NCBI RefSeq assembly: GCF_019084045.1 | Contig: NZ_JAHRED010000001.1 | Span: 434,001-498,000 of the forward strand | DNA length: 64,000 bases | Direction of reading: 5' to 3' | Origin: Paeniglutamicibacter quisquiliarum | GTDB taxonomy: Bacteria > Actinomycetota > Actinomycetes > Actinomycetales > Micrococcaceae | Shown: positions 28,115-36,993 of the stretch, in pieces | Layout of the letters: each line of letters starts with the position of its first letter | Numbering within the stretch: position 1 is the first letter of the stretch | Program-made: the position numbers and the translations under genes | The notes under the pieces: generated by a model | What the model saw: only the letters and a program-made list of their open reading frames with translations | What the model was told of the DNA's origin: nothing | The model's database searches: none

Positions 28115-29524
28115 CTACTTCTTGAGGTGGTCGACCAGCTTCGAGGCGATGCCGTTGTAGGACCCCGGGGTCAGCGCCAGCAGGCGTGCCTCGGCCTCGG
28201 CCGAGAGTCCCAGCGAGGAGACGAACTCCTGCATGCGGGCCGCGTCGACGCGCTGGCCGCGGGTCAGGTCCTTGAGGCGCTCGTACGGGTTTTCCATGCC
28301 CTCGACCCCGGCGATGGCTTCGGCGCGCATGACCATCTGGATGGCCTCGCCGAGCACCTCCCAGTTGTGCTCCAGGTCGTTGGCCAGCACGGCCTCGGCA
28401 ACGTCAAGGCGGTCAAGGCCCTTGGCGACGTTGGAGATTGCCAGCAGCGAGTGGCCGAAGGCGGTGCCGATGTTGCGCTGCGAGGAGGAATCGGTGAGGT
28501 CGCGCTGCCAGCGGCTGGTCACCAGGGTGGAGCCCAGGGTATCGAGCAGGCCGTTGGAGATCTCCAGGTTCGCCTCGGCGTTCTCGAAGCGGATCGGGTT
28601 GACCTTGTGCGGCATGGTCGAGGAGCCGGTGGCACCGGCAACCGGGATCTGCGCGAAGTAGCCGATGGAGATGTAGCTCCACACGTCGGTGCACAGGTTG
28701 TGCAGGATCCGGTTGAAGCGTGCCACGTCGGCATACAGCTCGGCCTGCCAGTCGTGCGACTCGATCTGGGTGGTCAGCGGGTTCCAGCTCAATCCCAGGC
28801 CCTCGACGAAGGAGCGCGAGACTTCCTGCCAGTCGGCGGAGGGGACCGAGGCGTAGTGGGCGGCGTAGGTGCCGGTGGCGCCGTTGATCTTGCCCAGGAA
28901 CTCGGTCTTTTCGACGCGGTCAAGCTGGCGGGTCAGGCGCCAGGCCAGCACGGCAAGTTCCTTGCCCAGGGTGGTGGGGGTGGCGGGCTGTCCGTGGGTG
29001 CGCGAGAGCATCGGCACGTCGCGGGAATCCTCGGCCATCGTGGTGATCTGGGCGACCAGCGTGCGGGCCGCAGGCAGCCAGACGTTCAGGACGGCGTCCT
29101 TGATGCCCAGGGCGTAGGAGAGGTTGTTGATGTCCTCGGAGGTGCAGCCGAAGTGGACCAGCGCGGTGAGGTCCTCGATGCCGATGTTCCCCAGTCGGCG
29201 GCCGATGTAGTACTCCACGGCCTTCACGTCGTGCACCGTGACGGCCTCGATCTCGGCCAGTTCGGCAACGGAGGCGGCGTTGAAGTCGGCGACGATCTTG
29301 CGCAGTGCGGTGCGCTGGGCCTCGGTGAGCGGGGAGGTGCCCGGAAGCACGGAGTTGTCCGTCAGGTGGATCAGCCATTCGACCTCCACGTGGACACGGT
29401 CCCGGTTAAGGGCCGCCTCGGAAAGGTGGTCGACCAGCGGGGCCACGGCGGCACGGTAACGACCGTCCAGGGCACCAAGGGCGAGGGGTTCGGATGCAAG
29501 TGAAATGCGCGCGGAATCAGCCAT
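28115..29524 (-). CDS. purB: Adenylosuccinate lyase
   Basis: A 469-residue enzyme of purine synthesis: SAICAR to AICAR plus fumarate, and adenylosuccinate to AMP plus fumarate. The fumarase/aspartase superfamily signature GSSTMPHKVNP is present, with the catalytic His region HFGCTSEDINN and the second catalytic segment RTHGQPATPTT. The long form starting ALGALDGRYRAAV matches the E. coli PurB type. ATG 29524 (MADSARISL) is preferred; upstream ATGs at 29533 and 29557 lack ribosome sites. It is monocistronic and ends at a strong terminator. This housekeeping gene shows that the window is chromosomal. Confidence 0.95.
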   Translation of the reverse strand: MADSARISLASEPLALGALDGRYRAAVAPLVDHLSEAALNRDRVHVEVEWLIHLTDNSVLPGTSPLTEAQRTALRKIVADFNAASVAELAEIEAVTVHDVKAVEYYIGRRLGNIGIEDLTALVHFGCTSEDINNLSYALGIKDAVLNVWLPAARTLVAQITTMAEDSRDVPMLSRTHGQPATPTTLGKELAVLAWRLTRQLDRVEKTEFLGKINGATGTYAAHYASVPSADWQEVSRSFVEGLGLSWNPLTTQIESHDWQAELYADVARFNRILHNLCTDVWSYISIGYFAQIPVAGATGSSTMPHKVNPIRFENAEANLEISNGLLDTLGSTLVTSRWQRDLTDSSSQRNIGTAFGHSLLAISNVAKGLDRLDVAEAVLANDLEHNWEVLGEAIQMVMRAEAIAGVEGMENPYERLKDLTRGQRVDAARMQEFVSSLGLSAEAEARLLALTPGSYNGIASKLVDHLKK

Positions 29525-29705
29525 GGTGCCCATTCTTTCACGATTCATCCCGCACACGCCCAGAGCGTGACGCCGCCCACTTCATGCTTATCCACACGCA
29601 GTGGCCTCCCGACGGCCGGAGCGGCCGGCCGCTGTCACTGTTGGTTTCAGGACGACGGTTCCGGGAAACCGGTGCGGATACGGAAAGGACGTGGTGGGAA
29701 AGACC

Positions 29706-30026
29706 ATGTTGGAAGCAATTGCCGATGAAATGCTGATGCGGGTGGTTGCCGCCCAGGCCGCGGTGTACCGGGCCCGTGAACAACTTGGGCAGGTGCTGAA
29801 CCTGGAATGGGAGTCACCTGCCGGCAGGGCGTTTCGCGACCGGGCGGCGGAGCTTGCCGGCAAGGTCGCGGACCTCGACACCAGATTGGAGGCGGCTCGC
29901 GGGGAAATCTGGGCCGCCCGCGCCGACCTGGCCGAGCTGGAGTCGGTGATCCTCTCCACGATGGGCCCGATGGGTCCAGTCGTTGCACCGTGGGGTCCGC
30001 CGCGAGGGCTGCTCGGGGCACTGTAG
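29706..30026 (+). CDS. WXG100-like small helical protein
   Basis: A 106-residue, almost wholly helical protein. Helix 1 (about 1-30, IADEMLMRVVAAQAAVYRAR) and helix 2 (about 38-85) flank EWESPAGRAFRDRAAEL, a W-x-S-x-A-G-x-x-F-R turn of the WXG100/EsxA-like type. A glycine- and proline-rich tail (MGPMGPVVAPWGPPRG) ends the protein. Other possible starts are two GTG codons just upstream (29691, 29694). It is followed 16 nt later by a lipase-like hydrolase whose own N-terminus is also helical. Such pairs are often partners, with the small protein as chaperone or co-secreted dimer mate; no ESX secretion genes are in the window, so export is unproven. Confidence 0.75.
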   Translation: MLEAIADEMLMRVVAAQAAVYRAREQLGQVLNLEWESPAGRAFRDRAAELAGKVADLDTRLEAARGEIWAARADLAELESVILSTMGPMGPVVAPWGPPRGLLGAL

Positions 30027-30042
30027 GTGAAAGGAGGCCGCC

Positions 30043-31467
30043 ATGGGATACGAGGTCCGCGGGGGACCGGGATCGATTCGGTACTCCATCACGGAGCTTG
30101 AACGCACCGGGTCCATGCTGGGCAGCGCCAAGGAACACCTGATCGAGGCCGCCGGTCTCCTGGCACGGGCCCCGGATTTCCCCGCCGTGACGATGGCGCA
30201 CGGCAACGCGGGACTGCGCCGGCAAACAACCGACGTGGAGAACGGCATCCGCGAGGCCACCTCGCTGTGCTACCTGCGTGCGGCCGAAAGCGGGATACTT
30301 GCCCTGAAGGTCGTCACGGCGCGTGCCCGTTATGAGCAGGCCGAGGCGGAGGCGCAGCGCCTGGTGACAAGGTCACGCGTCGACCGGCTGCCGCTGACGC
30401 TGCTCTGGGACCTGTTGGGAAACAAGGGACGGCCGCGTACGCAGACCACCGAGGATCTGCTCAACGAGTTGCCGGGATTCATGGGGGTGCCGCTGGGATT
30501 CCTGCGGGGCAAGGAGCACGGCGGACTGTTCCAGACTCCCTATCCCGACCGGCTTTACCGGTGGCTCACCGACTTGTTGCGGGACCAAAACCTCGTTGAC
30601 CTGTCGCCCATCGAAGTGCTCGGCCGCGGACGGGACCAGACCGTGGATATCGACGGATCCGTGGAGTCCCTCGTGCGGTTGCAGAAACTGGCCGAAAAGG
30701 AGCCCCCGGGAAGCCTGCTGGTCACCCGGGTCGAGCGGCCGGAAGGCCCCGTGTACGTGTTGACGCTTCCCGGGACCCAGTCCGATCCATCCCTGGGCGC
30801 CAAGAGCAGGGTCTGCCGGCCCGACGGAACGGATTCCGGGCAGGAGTTGGGCAATCCCTGGGACGGCCTCGGCCTTGTTGAGGGGATGGGCAATGAATCG
30901 CGAAACCTGATCCCGTCCATCGAGGACGCGCTGAGGCAGTCCGGGGCACGCAACGGCGACCGCGTGGTGGTGAGTGGCTACAGCCAGGGCGGAATCCACG
31001 CGACCAACATCGTCAACGACGATCACCTCAACACTCTCTTCAGCTTCTCCCTGCTTTCAACCTTCGGGTCCCCGACGGGACGGATTCCGGTCCCGAAGGA
31101 CACCCAGGCGTTGCATCTGGAGGACAGGAATGACCTGGTGCCGGGCACCGATGGCAGCCCGAATCCCGATGAGCGAAACCGGCTGACGGTGGTCTTCGAC
31201 GGTCCCGACGAAACAAAGGAGTTGGGAAACGATGGATTCGGGGAGGCGCACAAGCTCGAAAACTACGAGGCGCACGCCAAGGAGCTGCGCAGTGCTACGG
31301 ATCCCGGGGTCGTGGAATCGATGGGACTGCTGGGCGCCCTTTTCGGCAGTTCGGGCCGGGGCCGGGTCCGGTCCTTCCAATTGGCCCGCCGGCCCAGGTC
31401 CGCGGTGAAATTGCCCGGCAGGGACCGAAAGCAGGATCGGCTGAAGGAGATCGCCCCGCCGCACTAG
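30043..31467 (+). CDS. Alpha/beta hydrolase (lipase-like) with helical N-terminal domain
   Basis: A 474-residue protein. Residues 1-110 are predicted helices (IRYSITELERTGSMLGSAKE and on) of the sort found in WXG/LXG-linked proteins. Residues about 185-410 form a serine hydrolase domain: oxyanion strand VYVLTLPGTQSD, nucleophile elbow GYSQG (Ser314), acid Asp364 in RNDLVPGTD and a likely His403 in EAHKLENY. The basic C-terminal tail RRPRSAVKLPGRDRK is disordered. No classical signal peptide is seen. The start has AAAGGAGG upstream and lies 16 nt after the WXG-like gene. The substrate is unknown: a cell-envelope lipid or ester, or an effector role, are both possible. Confidence 0.78.
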   Translation: MGYEVRGGPGSIRYSITELERTGSMLGSAKEHLIEAAGLLARAPDFPAVTMAHGNAGLRRQTTDVENGIREATSLCYLRAAESGILALKVVTARARYEQAEAEAQRLVTRSRVDRLPLTLLWDLLGNKGRPRTQTTEDLLNELPGFMGVPLGFLRGKEHGGLFQTPYPDRLYRWLTDLLRDQNLVDLSPIEVLGRGRDQTVDIDGSVESLVRLQKLAEKEPPGSLLVTRVERPEGPVYVLTLPGTQSDPSLGAKSRVCRPDGTDSGQELGNPWDGLGLVEGMGNESRNLIPSIEDALRQSGARNGDRVVVSGYSQGGIHATNIVNDDHLNTLFSFSLLSTFGSPTGRIPVPKDTQALHLEDRNDLVPGTDGSPNPDERNRLTVVFDGPDETKELGNDGFGEAHKLENYEAHAKELRSATDPGVVESMGLLGALFGSSGRGRVRSFQLARRPRSAVKLPGRDRKQDRLKEIAPPH

Positions 31468-31507
31468 GGCCCGGCAACGCGGCGCGACGCCGGGAAGCAG
31501 CGTGGTG

Positions 31508-31900
31508 CTAGCGCTGCTTCGGTGCGATCCAGCCCATGACGGCCGAAACGAGGGAAATGATGAGGGCACCGAGGATGGCATCCCAGAAGAACTTGTCAAC
31601 GTGCAACCCGAAGGGCAGGTACTGGGTCAGCCAAGACGTCAGCATCAACATGGCCGCATTGATGACCAGGGTAAACAGGCCCAGGGTCAGGCACGTGATC
31701 GGCATCGACAACAGGCTCACGATCGGCCGGACCACGGCATTGACCAACCCGAAGACCAGGCCGACCACGAGGTAGGCCAGGACAATGCCCAGGGTCGCGT
31801 CGGAGGACTCAACGGCGGTGACGGTGATGCCGGGGAGGACCCACGCGGCGGCGGCAAGGGCCAGCGCGTTGATCACCACCCGGAGGATGAACGCAATCAT
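31508..31900 (-). CDS. Phage-holin-like small membrane protein (PF04020 type)
   Basis: A 130-residue protein with four hydrophobic helices: MIAFILRVVINALALAAAAW, LGIVLAYLVVGLVFGLVNAV, ITCLTLGLFTLVINAAMLML and FWDAILGALIISLVSAVMGW. The conserved VVRPIVSLLSMP between helices 2 and 3 marks the holin-like family common in chromosomes of actinobacteria and cyanobacteria. Despite the name there is no phage context; a role in membrane physiology is more likely. ATG 31900 gives the family N-terminus, and the frame upstream runs into the divergent aminotransferase promoter. Confidence 0.85.
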   Translation of the reverse strand: MIAFILRVVINALALAAAAWVLPGITVTAVESSDATLGIVLAYLVVGLVFGLVNAVVRPIVSLLSMPITCLTLGLFTLVINAAMLMLTSWLTQYLPFGLHVDKFFWDAILGALIISLVSAVMGWIAPKQR

Positions 31901-32005
31901 GGACCCAATACTGGCATACCTTTCTGTGTCCCGGCGCAGTGGGTCCGCCGTTTTCAGTGGAGCCAAGTCAGTGAAACACATGGCGCCTGCCGGCATCGCA
32001 ACGGC

Positions 32006-32011
32006 TAAGCT
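32006..32011 (+). promoter_or_regulatory. -10 box of a probable leaderless transcript (aminotransferase gene)
   Basis: TAAGCT ends 7 nt before the ATG at 32019, with no purine-rich ribosome site, as expected when transcription begins at the start codon. Confidence 0.5.
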
Positions 32012-32018
32012 TTGGGGC

Positions 32019-33140
32019 ATGACCACCGAAAACCCAGCGCCCCTCGATCCGGTCCAGCCCCGCACCGTCATCGGCCGGATGCCGAAGTACGTTGCCGGCA
32101 AGCCGCCTCGGGAGATCCCGGGCCTGAACGCCTACAAGCTATCCTCGAACGAAACCCCGATGCCGCCGATCCCGGAGGTCATGGACGCGATTCGGGCCCA
32201 GCTCGATATCAATCGCTACCCCGATCCGCTGTCGACCAAGCTGCGCTCCGCGCTGGCGGAATTCCTTTCGGTCCCGGCCGAGGACATCGTTACCGGCGCC
32301 GGATCGCTCGGTGCCCTGACCCAGATCCTGGCCACCTTTGCGGGCCAGGACGACGACGGGGTCCAGGACGAAGTGATCTTCGCCTGGCGCTCCTTCGAGG
32401 CCTACCCGATCGTCGTTGAAACCTCCGGTGCACTGCCGGTGCAGATTCCGCTGCTCGAGGACGGGCGCCACGACCTGGACGCCATGGCCGCAGCGGTCAA
32501 CGAACGCACCTCGGTGATCCTGCTCTGCACCCCGAACAATCCCACCGGTCCGGCACTGAGACGAGACGAGGTCGAAGCCTTCATCGCCAAGGTTCCCTCC
32601 AACGTGTTGATCGTCATCGACGAGGCCTACCAGGAATTCGTGCGCGACCCCCAGGCCGTCGACGGGATCGACACCTACCGCAACCACCCCAACGTGATGG
32701 TGCTTCGAACCTTCTCCAAGGCGCACGGGCTGGCAAACCTTCGCGTGGGGTACTCGGTATCGCACCCGGAAGTCACCAACAACATCCGCGTTGCCGCCAC
32801 GATGTTCGCCGTTTCGTCCGTTGCCGAGGATGCAGCCGTGGCCTCGCTGGCCCACTACGACAAGGTTGTGGAAAGGGTACAAAAGATTGTCGATGAGCGT
32901 ACCCGCGTGGTGGCCGGGCTCGAGGAGCTCAGATGGAAGATTCCGGCGGCCGAGGGCAACTTCGTTTGGCTGCCGTTGGGGGCCGATACCGCCGAATTCG
33001 TCGAGCTGGCTTCCGAACAAGCCTTGGCCGTGCGTGGGTTCGCCAGCGAGGGTGTCCGGGTGAGCATCGGCGAGGACGAGGCCAACACCCGCTTCCTCGA
33101 GCTTTGTCGGAACTATCCAAAAGGCTCGACGCTTTCCTAG
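32019..33140 (+). CDS. Histidinol-phosphate / aromatic amino acid aminotransferase
   Basis: A 373-residue fold-type I PLP enzyme of the HisC/Pat branch. Substrate strand YKLSSNETPMPPIPEV and GSLGALTQIL open the fold; CTPNNPTGP, the PLP-contact Asp-Tyr in VIDEAYQEFV, and the PLP lysine in RTFSKAHGLANLRVGY are all present, and the C-terminal Arg is in GVRVSIG. The gene stands alone, not in a his operon, so it may be the second actinobacterial paralog (HisC2/Pat), which transaminates phenylpyruvate and imidazole-acetol phosphate. ATG 32019 is taken from the leaderless promoter and family length; the frame upstream crosses the promoter. Confidence 0.88.
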   Translation: MTTENPAPLDPVQPRTVIGRMPKYVAGKPPREIPGLNAYKLSSNETPMPPIPEVMDAIRAQLDINRYPDPLSTKLRSALAEFLSVPAEDIVTGAGSLGALTQILATFAGQDDDGVQDEVIFAWRSFEAYPIVVETSGALPVQIPLLEDGRHDLDAMAAAVNERTSVILLCTPNNPTGPALRRDEVEAFIAKVPSNVLIVIDEAYQEFVRDPQAVDGIDTYRNHPNVMVLRTFSKAHGLANLRVGYSVSHPEVTNNIRVAATMFAVSSVAEDAAVASLAHYDKVVERVQKIVDERTRVVAGLEELRWKIPAAEGNFVWLPLGADTAEFVELASEQALAVRGFASEGVRVSIGEDEANTRFLELCRNYPKGSTLS

Positions 33141-33158
33141 GGACGGATAAGTCGTGAT

Positions 33159-33186
33159 TTGCGGCTTTCCACCGCTAGGCTAGAAC
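33159..33186 (+). promoter_or_regulatory. Sigma-70-like promoter of the 2-oxoacid dehydrogenase operon
   Basis: TTGCGG (33159-33164) and TAGAAC (33181-33186) are 16 bp apart, lying between the aminotransferase stop and the hairpin at 33200. It would place the transcription start near 33193. Confidence 0.45.
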
Positions 33187-33199
33187 AGACAAAACCGCT

Positions 33200-33240
33200 A
33201 TATGCCCCATGCGGAATCTATTCCGTGCGGGGCATATTTC
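33200..33240 (+). terminator. Terminator-like hairpin, possibly an attenuator in the dehydrogenase leader
   Basis: An 18-position stem (33200-33217 with 33220-33237): ATATGCCCC pairs fully, then one A-C mismatch, two G-T pairs and CGGAAT/ATTCCG around a 2-nt turn; TTTC follows. It ends 9 nt before the AAGGA ribosome site of the E1alpha gene. It can stop the upstream aminotransferase transcript, but a promoter-like pair lies between, so it may also sit in the operon leader. Confidence 0.65.
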
Positions 33241-33263
33241 ATGTACGTAAGGACGCCCTCGGT

Positions 33264-34412
33264 ATGACGAACACCGTGCACGAGCCCTCGGAGCAGGCGC
33301 TGATCCAGCTACTTACCCCCGAGGGGGAACGTCGATCGCACGCCGAGTACGACAGTTACATCCAGGACATCGACGCGGAAATGTTGCGTGGGTTCTACCG
33401 CGACATGGCACTTACCCGCCGTTTTGACCAGGAAGCCACCGCGCTGCAGCGCCAGGGCCAGCTGGCTCTGTGGGTTCCGCTTCGCGGGCAGGAAGCGGCT
33501 CAGATCGGTTCGGGCCGGGCCACCCGACCCAACGACTACATCTTCCCGACCTACCGCGAACACGGCGTCGCGCTGACCCGCAACGTCGACTTTCCGCAGA
33601 TGCTGCGGATCTTCCGCGGCATCTCCAATGGCGGGTGGGACCCGCGGGAAAACAACTTCCACATGTACACCATGGTGCTCGCGGCCCAGATGCCGCATGC
33701 CACCGGCTACGCCATGGGAGTGCAGCGCGACCAGGCAGGCTGGGATGCCGAGCGCCTGGAGAAGGACGGCACCGCCGTCGTCGCGTACTTCGGGGACGGC
33801 TCCTCCACCGAGGGCGAGGTCCACGAATCCATGGTCTTTGCCGCCAGCTTCAATTCGCCGGTGGTCTTCTTCTGCCAGAACAACCAGTGGGCCATCTCCG
33901 TCCCGTTCCACGTGCAGTCCAAGGTTCCGCTGGCCGAGCGCGCCGCCGGCTACGGGTTCCCCGGGATCCGCGTTGACGGCAATGACGTCCTGGCCGTCCT
34001 GGCCGTGACCCGTTGGGCCCTGGAACGTGCCCGCCGCGGCGAGGGCCCGGTCTTGATTGAGGCCGTTACCTACCGCATGAGCGCACACACCACGGCGGAT
34101 GACCCGACCAAGTACCGGATGAGCGCCGACGAGGAAGCCTGGCTCGAACGCGACCCGCTGCTGCGCCTGGAAAAGCACCTGAAGGACAACCAGCTCGCCG
34201 ACGAGGTGTTCTTCAAGCAGGTTGCCGTCGACGGCGATGAGATGGCCACCCGCGTCCGCGAGGAAGCCTTGGCGTTCCCCGATCCGTCACTCGCCCAGTC
34301 CTTTGCCAATGTCTACGCCGAGGCGCACCCCTTGATCCAGGAAGAGCTCAAGTGGCACCTGGAATACGAGGCAGGATTCGCCGACACCACCGAGGAAGGG
34401 GCCACCCGATGA
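33264..34412 (+). CDS. 2-oxoacid dehydrogenase E1 component, alpha subunit
   Basis: A 382-residue thiamine-diphosphate enzyme subunit. The TPP motif runs from GDGSSTEGEVHES to CQNNQWA with the usual spacing. Substrate-entry residues are PTYREHG and the phosphorylation-loop analogue YRMSAHTTADDPTKYR. It decarboxylates pyruvate or branched-chain 2-oxoacids and acylates E2. The LWVPLRGQEAAQIGSGRA segment and separate alpha/beta subunits resemble BkdA1/PdhA of Gram-positive bacteria; as actinobacteria usually use AceE for pyruvate, a branched-chain role is likely. ATG 33264 has AAGGA 10 nt upstream. It overlaps the beta gene by 4 nt. Confidence 0.92.
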   Translation: MTNTVHEPSEQALIQLLTPEGERRSHAEYDSYIQDIDAEMLRGFYRDMALTRRFDQEATALQRQGQLALWVPLRGQEAAQIGSGRATRPNDYIFPTYREHGVALTRNVDFPQMLRIFRGISNGGWDPRENNFHMYTMVLAAQMPHATGYAMGVQRDQAGWDAERLEKDGTAVVAYFGDGSSTEGEVHESMVFAASFNSPVVFFCQNNQWAISVPFHVQSKVPLAERAAGYGFPGIRVDGNDVLAVLAVTRWALERARRGEGPVLIEAVTYRMSAHTTADDPTKYRMSADEEAWLERDPLLRLEKHLKDNQLADEVFFKQVAVDGDEMATRVREEALAFPDPSLAQSFANVYAEAHPLIQEELKWHLEYEAGFADTTEEGATR

Positions 34413-35389
34413 GCACCACCACGATGACCCTGGCCAAGGCCATCACCGCCGGACTCGACGCAGTCCTGGCCAATGATCCCAAGTCCCTGCTCATCGGCGA
34501 GGACATCGGACGCCTGGGCGGGGTCTACCGCGTCACCGACGGGCTGATCGACACCTATGGAGCCGACCGCGTGATCGACTCCCCGCTGGGCGAGGCCGGA
34601 ATCATCGGCACGTCCATCGGCATGGCGATCCGCGGCTACTCGCCGATCGCCGAGATCCAGTTCGACGGCTTCGTCTTTCCGGCCTTCAACCAGATCACCA
34701 CGCAGCTGGCCAAGATGCGCGCCCGCTCCGAGGGCCGCTTCGGCGCCCCGGTGGTCATCCGCATCCCCTACGGCGGTGGCATCGGCTCCATCGAGCACCA
34801 CTCCGAATCCCCGGAGGCGCTCTTCGCGCACACCGCGGGCCTGCGCATCATGGCCCCGTCCAACGCGCACGACGCCTACTGGATGATCCAGCAGGCCGCA
34901 GCCTGCCAGGACCCGGTGATCTTCTTCGAACCCAAGCGCCGCTACTGGCTCAAGGGCGAGGTCGACACCGAGAACCCTGCCGCCGACGCCTTCAAGGCCC
35001 AGGTCATCCGTCCCGGCGAGGACGCCACCATCGTCACCTACGGCCCGCTGGTGCCGGTCGCGCTTGCGGCCGCCGAGGCGGCGCGCGAGGACGGCCGCTC
35101 GGTCGAGGTCATCGACCTGCGCTCGGTCTCGCCGATCGACTTCGACACCATCACCGAATCGGTGGAAAAGACCGGCAGGCTCATCGTCACCCACGAGGCG
35201 CCGACCTTCGGCGGCATCGGCGGGGAAATCGCCGCCCGAGTGGCCGAGCGCGCCTTCCTGTCGCTGGAGGCCCCGGTCATCCGCGTCGGCGGATTCCACA
35301 TGCCCTACCCGGTGGCCAAGGTCGAGGAACAGTACCTGCCCGACATCGACAAGGTCCTCGAAGCACTCGATCGGTCCTTCGCCTACTAA
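34409..35389 (+). CDS. 2-oxoacid dehydrogenase E1 component, beta subunit
   Basis: A 326-residue transketolase-like subunit. The N-terminal Pyr domain has IGEDIGRLGGVYRVTDGL, with the catalytic Glu in SPLGEAGIIG, and FDGFVFPAFNQI. The substrate-side segment IPYGGGIGSIEHHSES carries the two adjacent histidines of the family. The C-terminal domain has VIDLRSVSPIDFDTI and VTHEAPTFGGIGGEIAA. The ATG overlaps the alpha-subunit stop by 4 nt, as required for equal amounts of an alpha2-beta2 E1. The E2 gene follows after 62 nt. Confidence 0.93.
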   Translation: MSTTTMTLAKAITAGLDAVLANDPKSLLIGEDIGRLGGVYRVTDGLIDTYGADRVIDSPLGEAGIIGTSIGMAIRGYSPIAEIQFDGFVFPAFNQITTQLAKMRARSEGRFGAPVVIRIPYGGGIGSIEHHSESPEALFAHTAGLRIMAPSNAHDAYWMIQQAAACQDPVIFFEPKRRYWLKGEVDTENPAADAFKAQVIRPGEDATIVTYGPLVPVALAAAEAAREDGRSVEVIDLRSVSPIDFDTITESVEKTGRLIVTHEAPTFGGIGGEIAARVAERAFLSLEAPVIRVGGFHMPYPVAKVEEQYLPDIDKVLEALDRSFAY

Positions 35390-35451
35390 TTCAGTGGTGC
35401 GCACGCGCGCCACCGCACCGCTGCAGCATTGTTTCTTAAAGGAGTCAGACG

Positions 35452-36882
35452 ATGAGCACCTTCAACCTTCCCGATGTCGGCGAAGGCCTCACCGAGGCCG
35501 AAATCGTCGGTTGGAAAGTCAAGCCCGGGGACACCGTGGTCGTCAACCAGGTCTTCGTGGAAATCGAGACCGCGAAGTCCCTGGTCGAGCTGCCCAGCCC
35601 CTATGCCGGAGTGGTCAAGGAACTGCATGCGGCCGAGGGCGAGACCCTGGCCGTGGGCTCGCCGCTGTTCAGCGTTGACGAGGTCGGTTCCCGGCCCGCC
35701 CCGATGGCCAATGTGCCCGAGGTGGCAGACATCGCCGAGGCCGACACCCCCGTCGCCAGCGAGGAACCGGGCCCACTGGTCGGCTCGGGCCCCAAGGCCG
35801 ATGCCGTCAAGCGCCGCGCCCGCACCAACCGCCCCGCACCGACCCGGCCCGCCAAGGCCCCCGGGGTTCAGGGAAGCGCCCCGGCGATCCCGGCGGCGCT
35901 TGCCGACACGATTTCCCGCCGCGCCGCGGAACTCGGCCACGCCTCGACGCGCCTGACGGCCGCGGCCAAGCCCGCGGTGGCGGCTTTCGTGGACCGCGTC
36001 CTGGCCAAGCCGCCGGTGCGCAAGGTCGCCAAGGAACTCGGCGTGGACCTGGCCCAGGTCACCGGAACCGGCGGCCAGGGCGAAATCACCCGCGACGACG
36101 TCTTCTCCTATAAGGCCCAGCGCGAGGCCGAACGCGACGCGGCCCCGATGTTCTGGTCGGCCAAGGGCCAGGAAGTTGACGGCCGGGTGGTCCGCACCCC
36201 GGTGCGCGGCATCCGCAAGGCCACCGCCAAGGCCATGGTCGAGTCGGCCTTCACCGCCCCGCACGTGTCGATCTTCGTCGACGTGGATGCCTCGCGCACC
36301 ATGGAATACGTGGCCCGGTTGAAGAAGAGCCGCGACTTCGAGGGCATCAAGGTCTCCCCGCTGCTGGTGCTGGCCAAGGCAGTCATCTGGGCCGCCGCGC
36401 GCAACCCCTCCGTCAACGCCTCCTGGGTGGAGACCGAGAACGGCGCGGAGATCCAGGTCAAGCACTTCATGAACCTGGGCATCGCCGCGGCCACCCCGCG
36501 CGGCCTGCTGGTCCCGAACATCAAGGAAGCGCAGGACCTGTCCATGCGCGAGCTGGCCATTGCCCTGAACGACCTGGCCGAGACGGCCCGCGCGGGCAAG
36601 ACCTCCCCGGCGGACATGACCGGCGGGACGCTGACGGTGACCAACATCGGCGTGCTGGGGATCGACACCGGCACCCCGATCATCAACCCCGGCGAGGTGG
36701 CGATCGTTGCCTTCGGCACCATTCGGCAGAAGCCGTGGGTTGTCGACGGCCAGGTGGTCCCGCGCTGGATCACCACCCTGGGTGGCTCCTTCGACCACCG
36801 CGTGGTCGACGGCGACCTGTCGGCGCGCTTCATGGCGGATGTCGCCTCGATCATGCAGGAGCCGGCGCTGCTGCTGGATTGA
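35452..36882 (+). CDS. 2-oxoacid dehydrogenase E2, dihydrolipoamide acyltransferase
   Basis: A 476-residue three-domain protein. The lipoyl domain (1-78) has Lys42 in [14 protein letters not shown]; most relatives have ETDKA, so ETAKS is a small variant. An alanine/proline linker of about 80 residues follows. The E3-binding domain (about 175-215) is [17 protein letters not shown] with GEITRDDV. The acyltransferase core (about 240-476) has [16 protein letters not shown] and the catalytic FDHRVVDGD (His449, Asp453). The start has AAAGGAG. No E3 gene is in the operon; lipoamide dehydrogenase must come from elsewhere. A decayed copy of the last 31 codons lies at 37825-37917. Confidence 0.93.
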   Translation: MSTFNLPDVGEGLTEAEIVGWKVKPGDTVVVNQVFVEIETAKSLVELPSPYAGVVKELHAAEGETLAVGSPLFSVDEVGSRPAPMANVPEVADIAEADTPVASEEPGPLVGSGPKADAVKRRARTNRPAPTRPAKAPGVQGSAPAIPAALADTISRRAAELGHASTRLTAAAKPAVAAFVDRVLAKPPVRKVAKELGVDLAQVTGTGGQGEITRDDVFSYKAQREAERDAAPMFWSAKGQEVDGRVVRTPVRGIRKATAKAMVESAFTAPHVSIFVDVDASRTMEYVARLKKSRDFEGIKVSPLLVLAKAVIWAAARNPSVNASWVETENGAEIQVKHFMNLGIAAATPRGLLVPNIKEAQDLSMRELAIALNDLAETARAGKTSPADMTGGTLTVTNIGVLGIDTGTPIINPGEVAIVAFGTIRQKPWVVDGQVVPRWITTLGGSFDHRVVDGDLSARFMADVASIMQEPALLLD

Positions 36883-36895
36883 TCGTTATCCTTTC

Positions 36896-36924
36896 GTGAT
36901 GCCCGGAGGGTAACCGGGCATCAC
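36896..36924 (+). terminator. Terminator hairpin after the E2 gene
   Basis: A perfect 11-bp stem, GTGATGCCCGG (36896-36906) with 36914-36924, and a 7-nt loop; no T-run. It lies in a segment missing from the duplicated copy downstream. Confidence 0.65.
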
Positions 36925-36993
36925 GGGGCGGACATAAGACGGGTACTGGTACCTTCCGGCAAACCGCCGGAGTCAGAGCCCAAGGAGCACACC

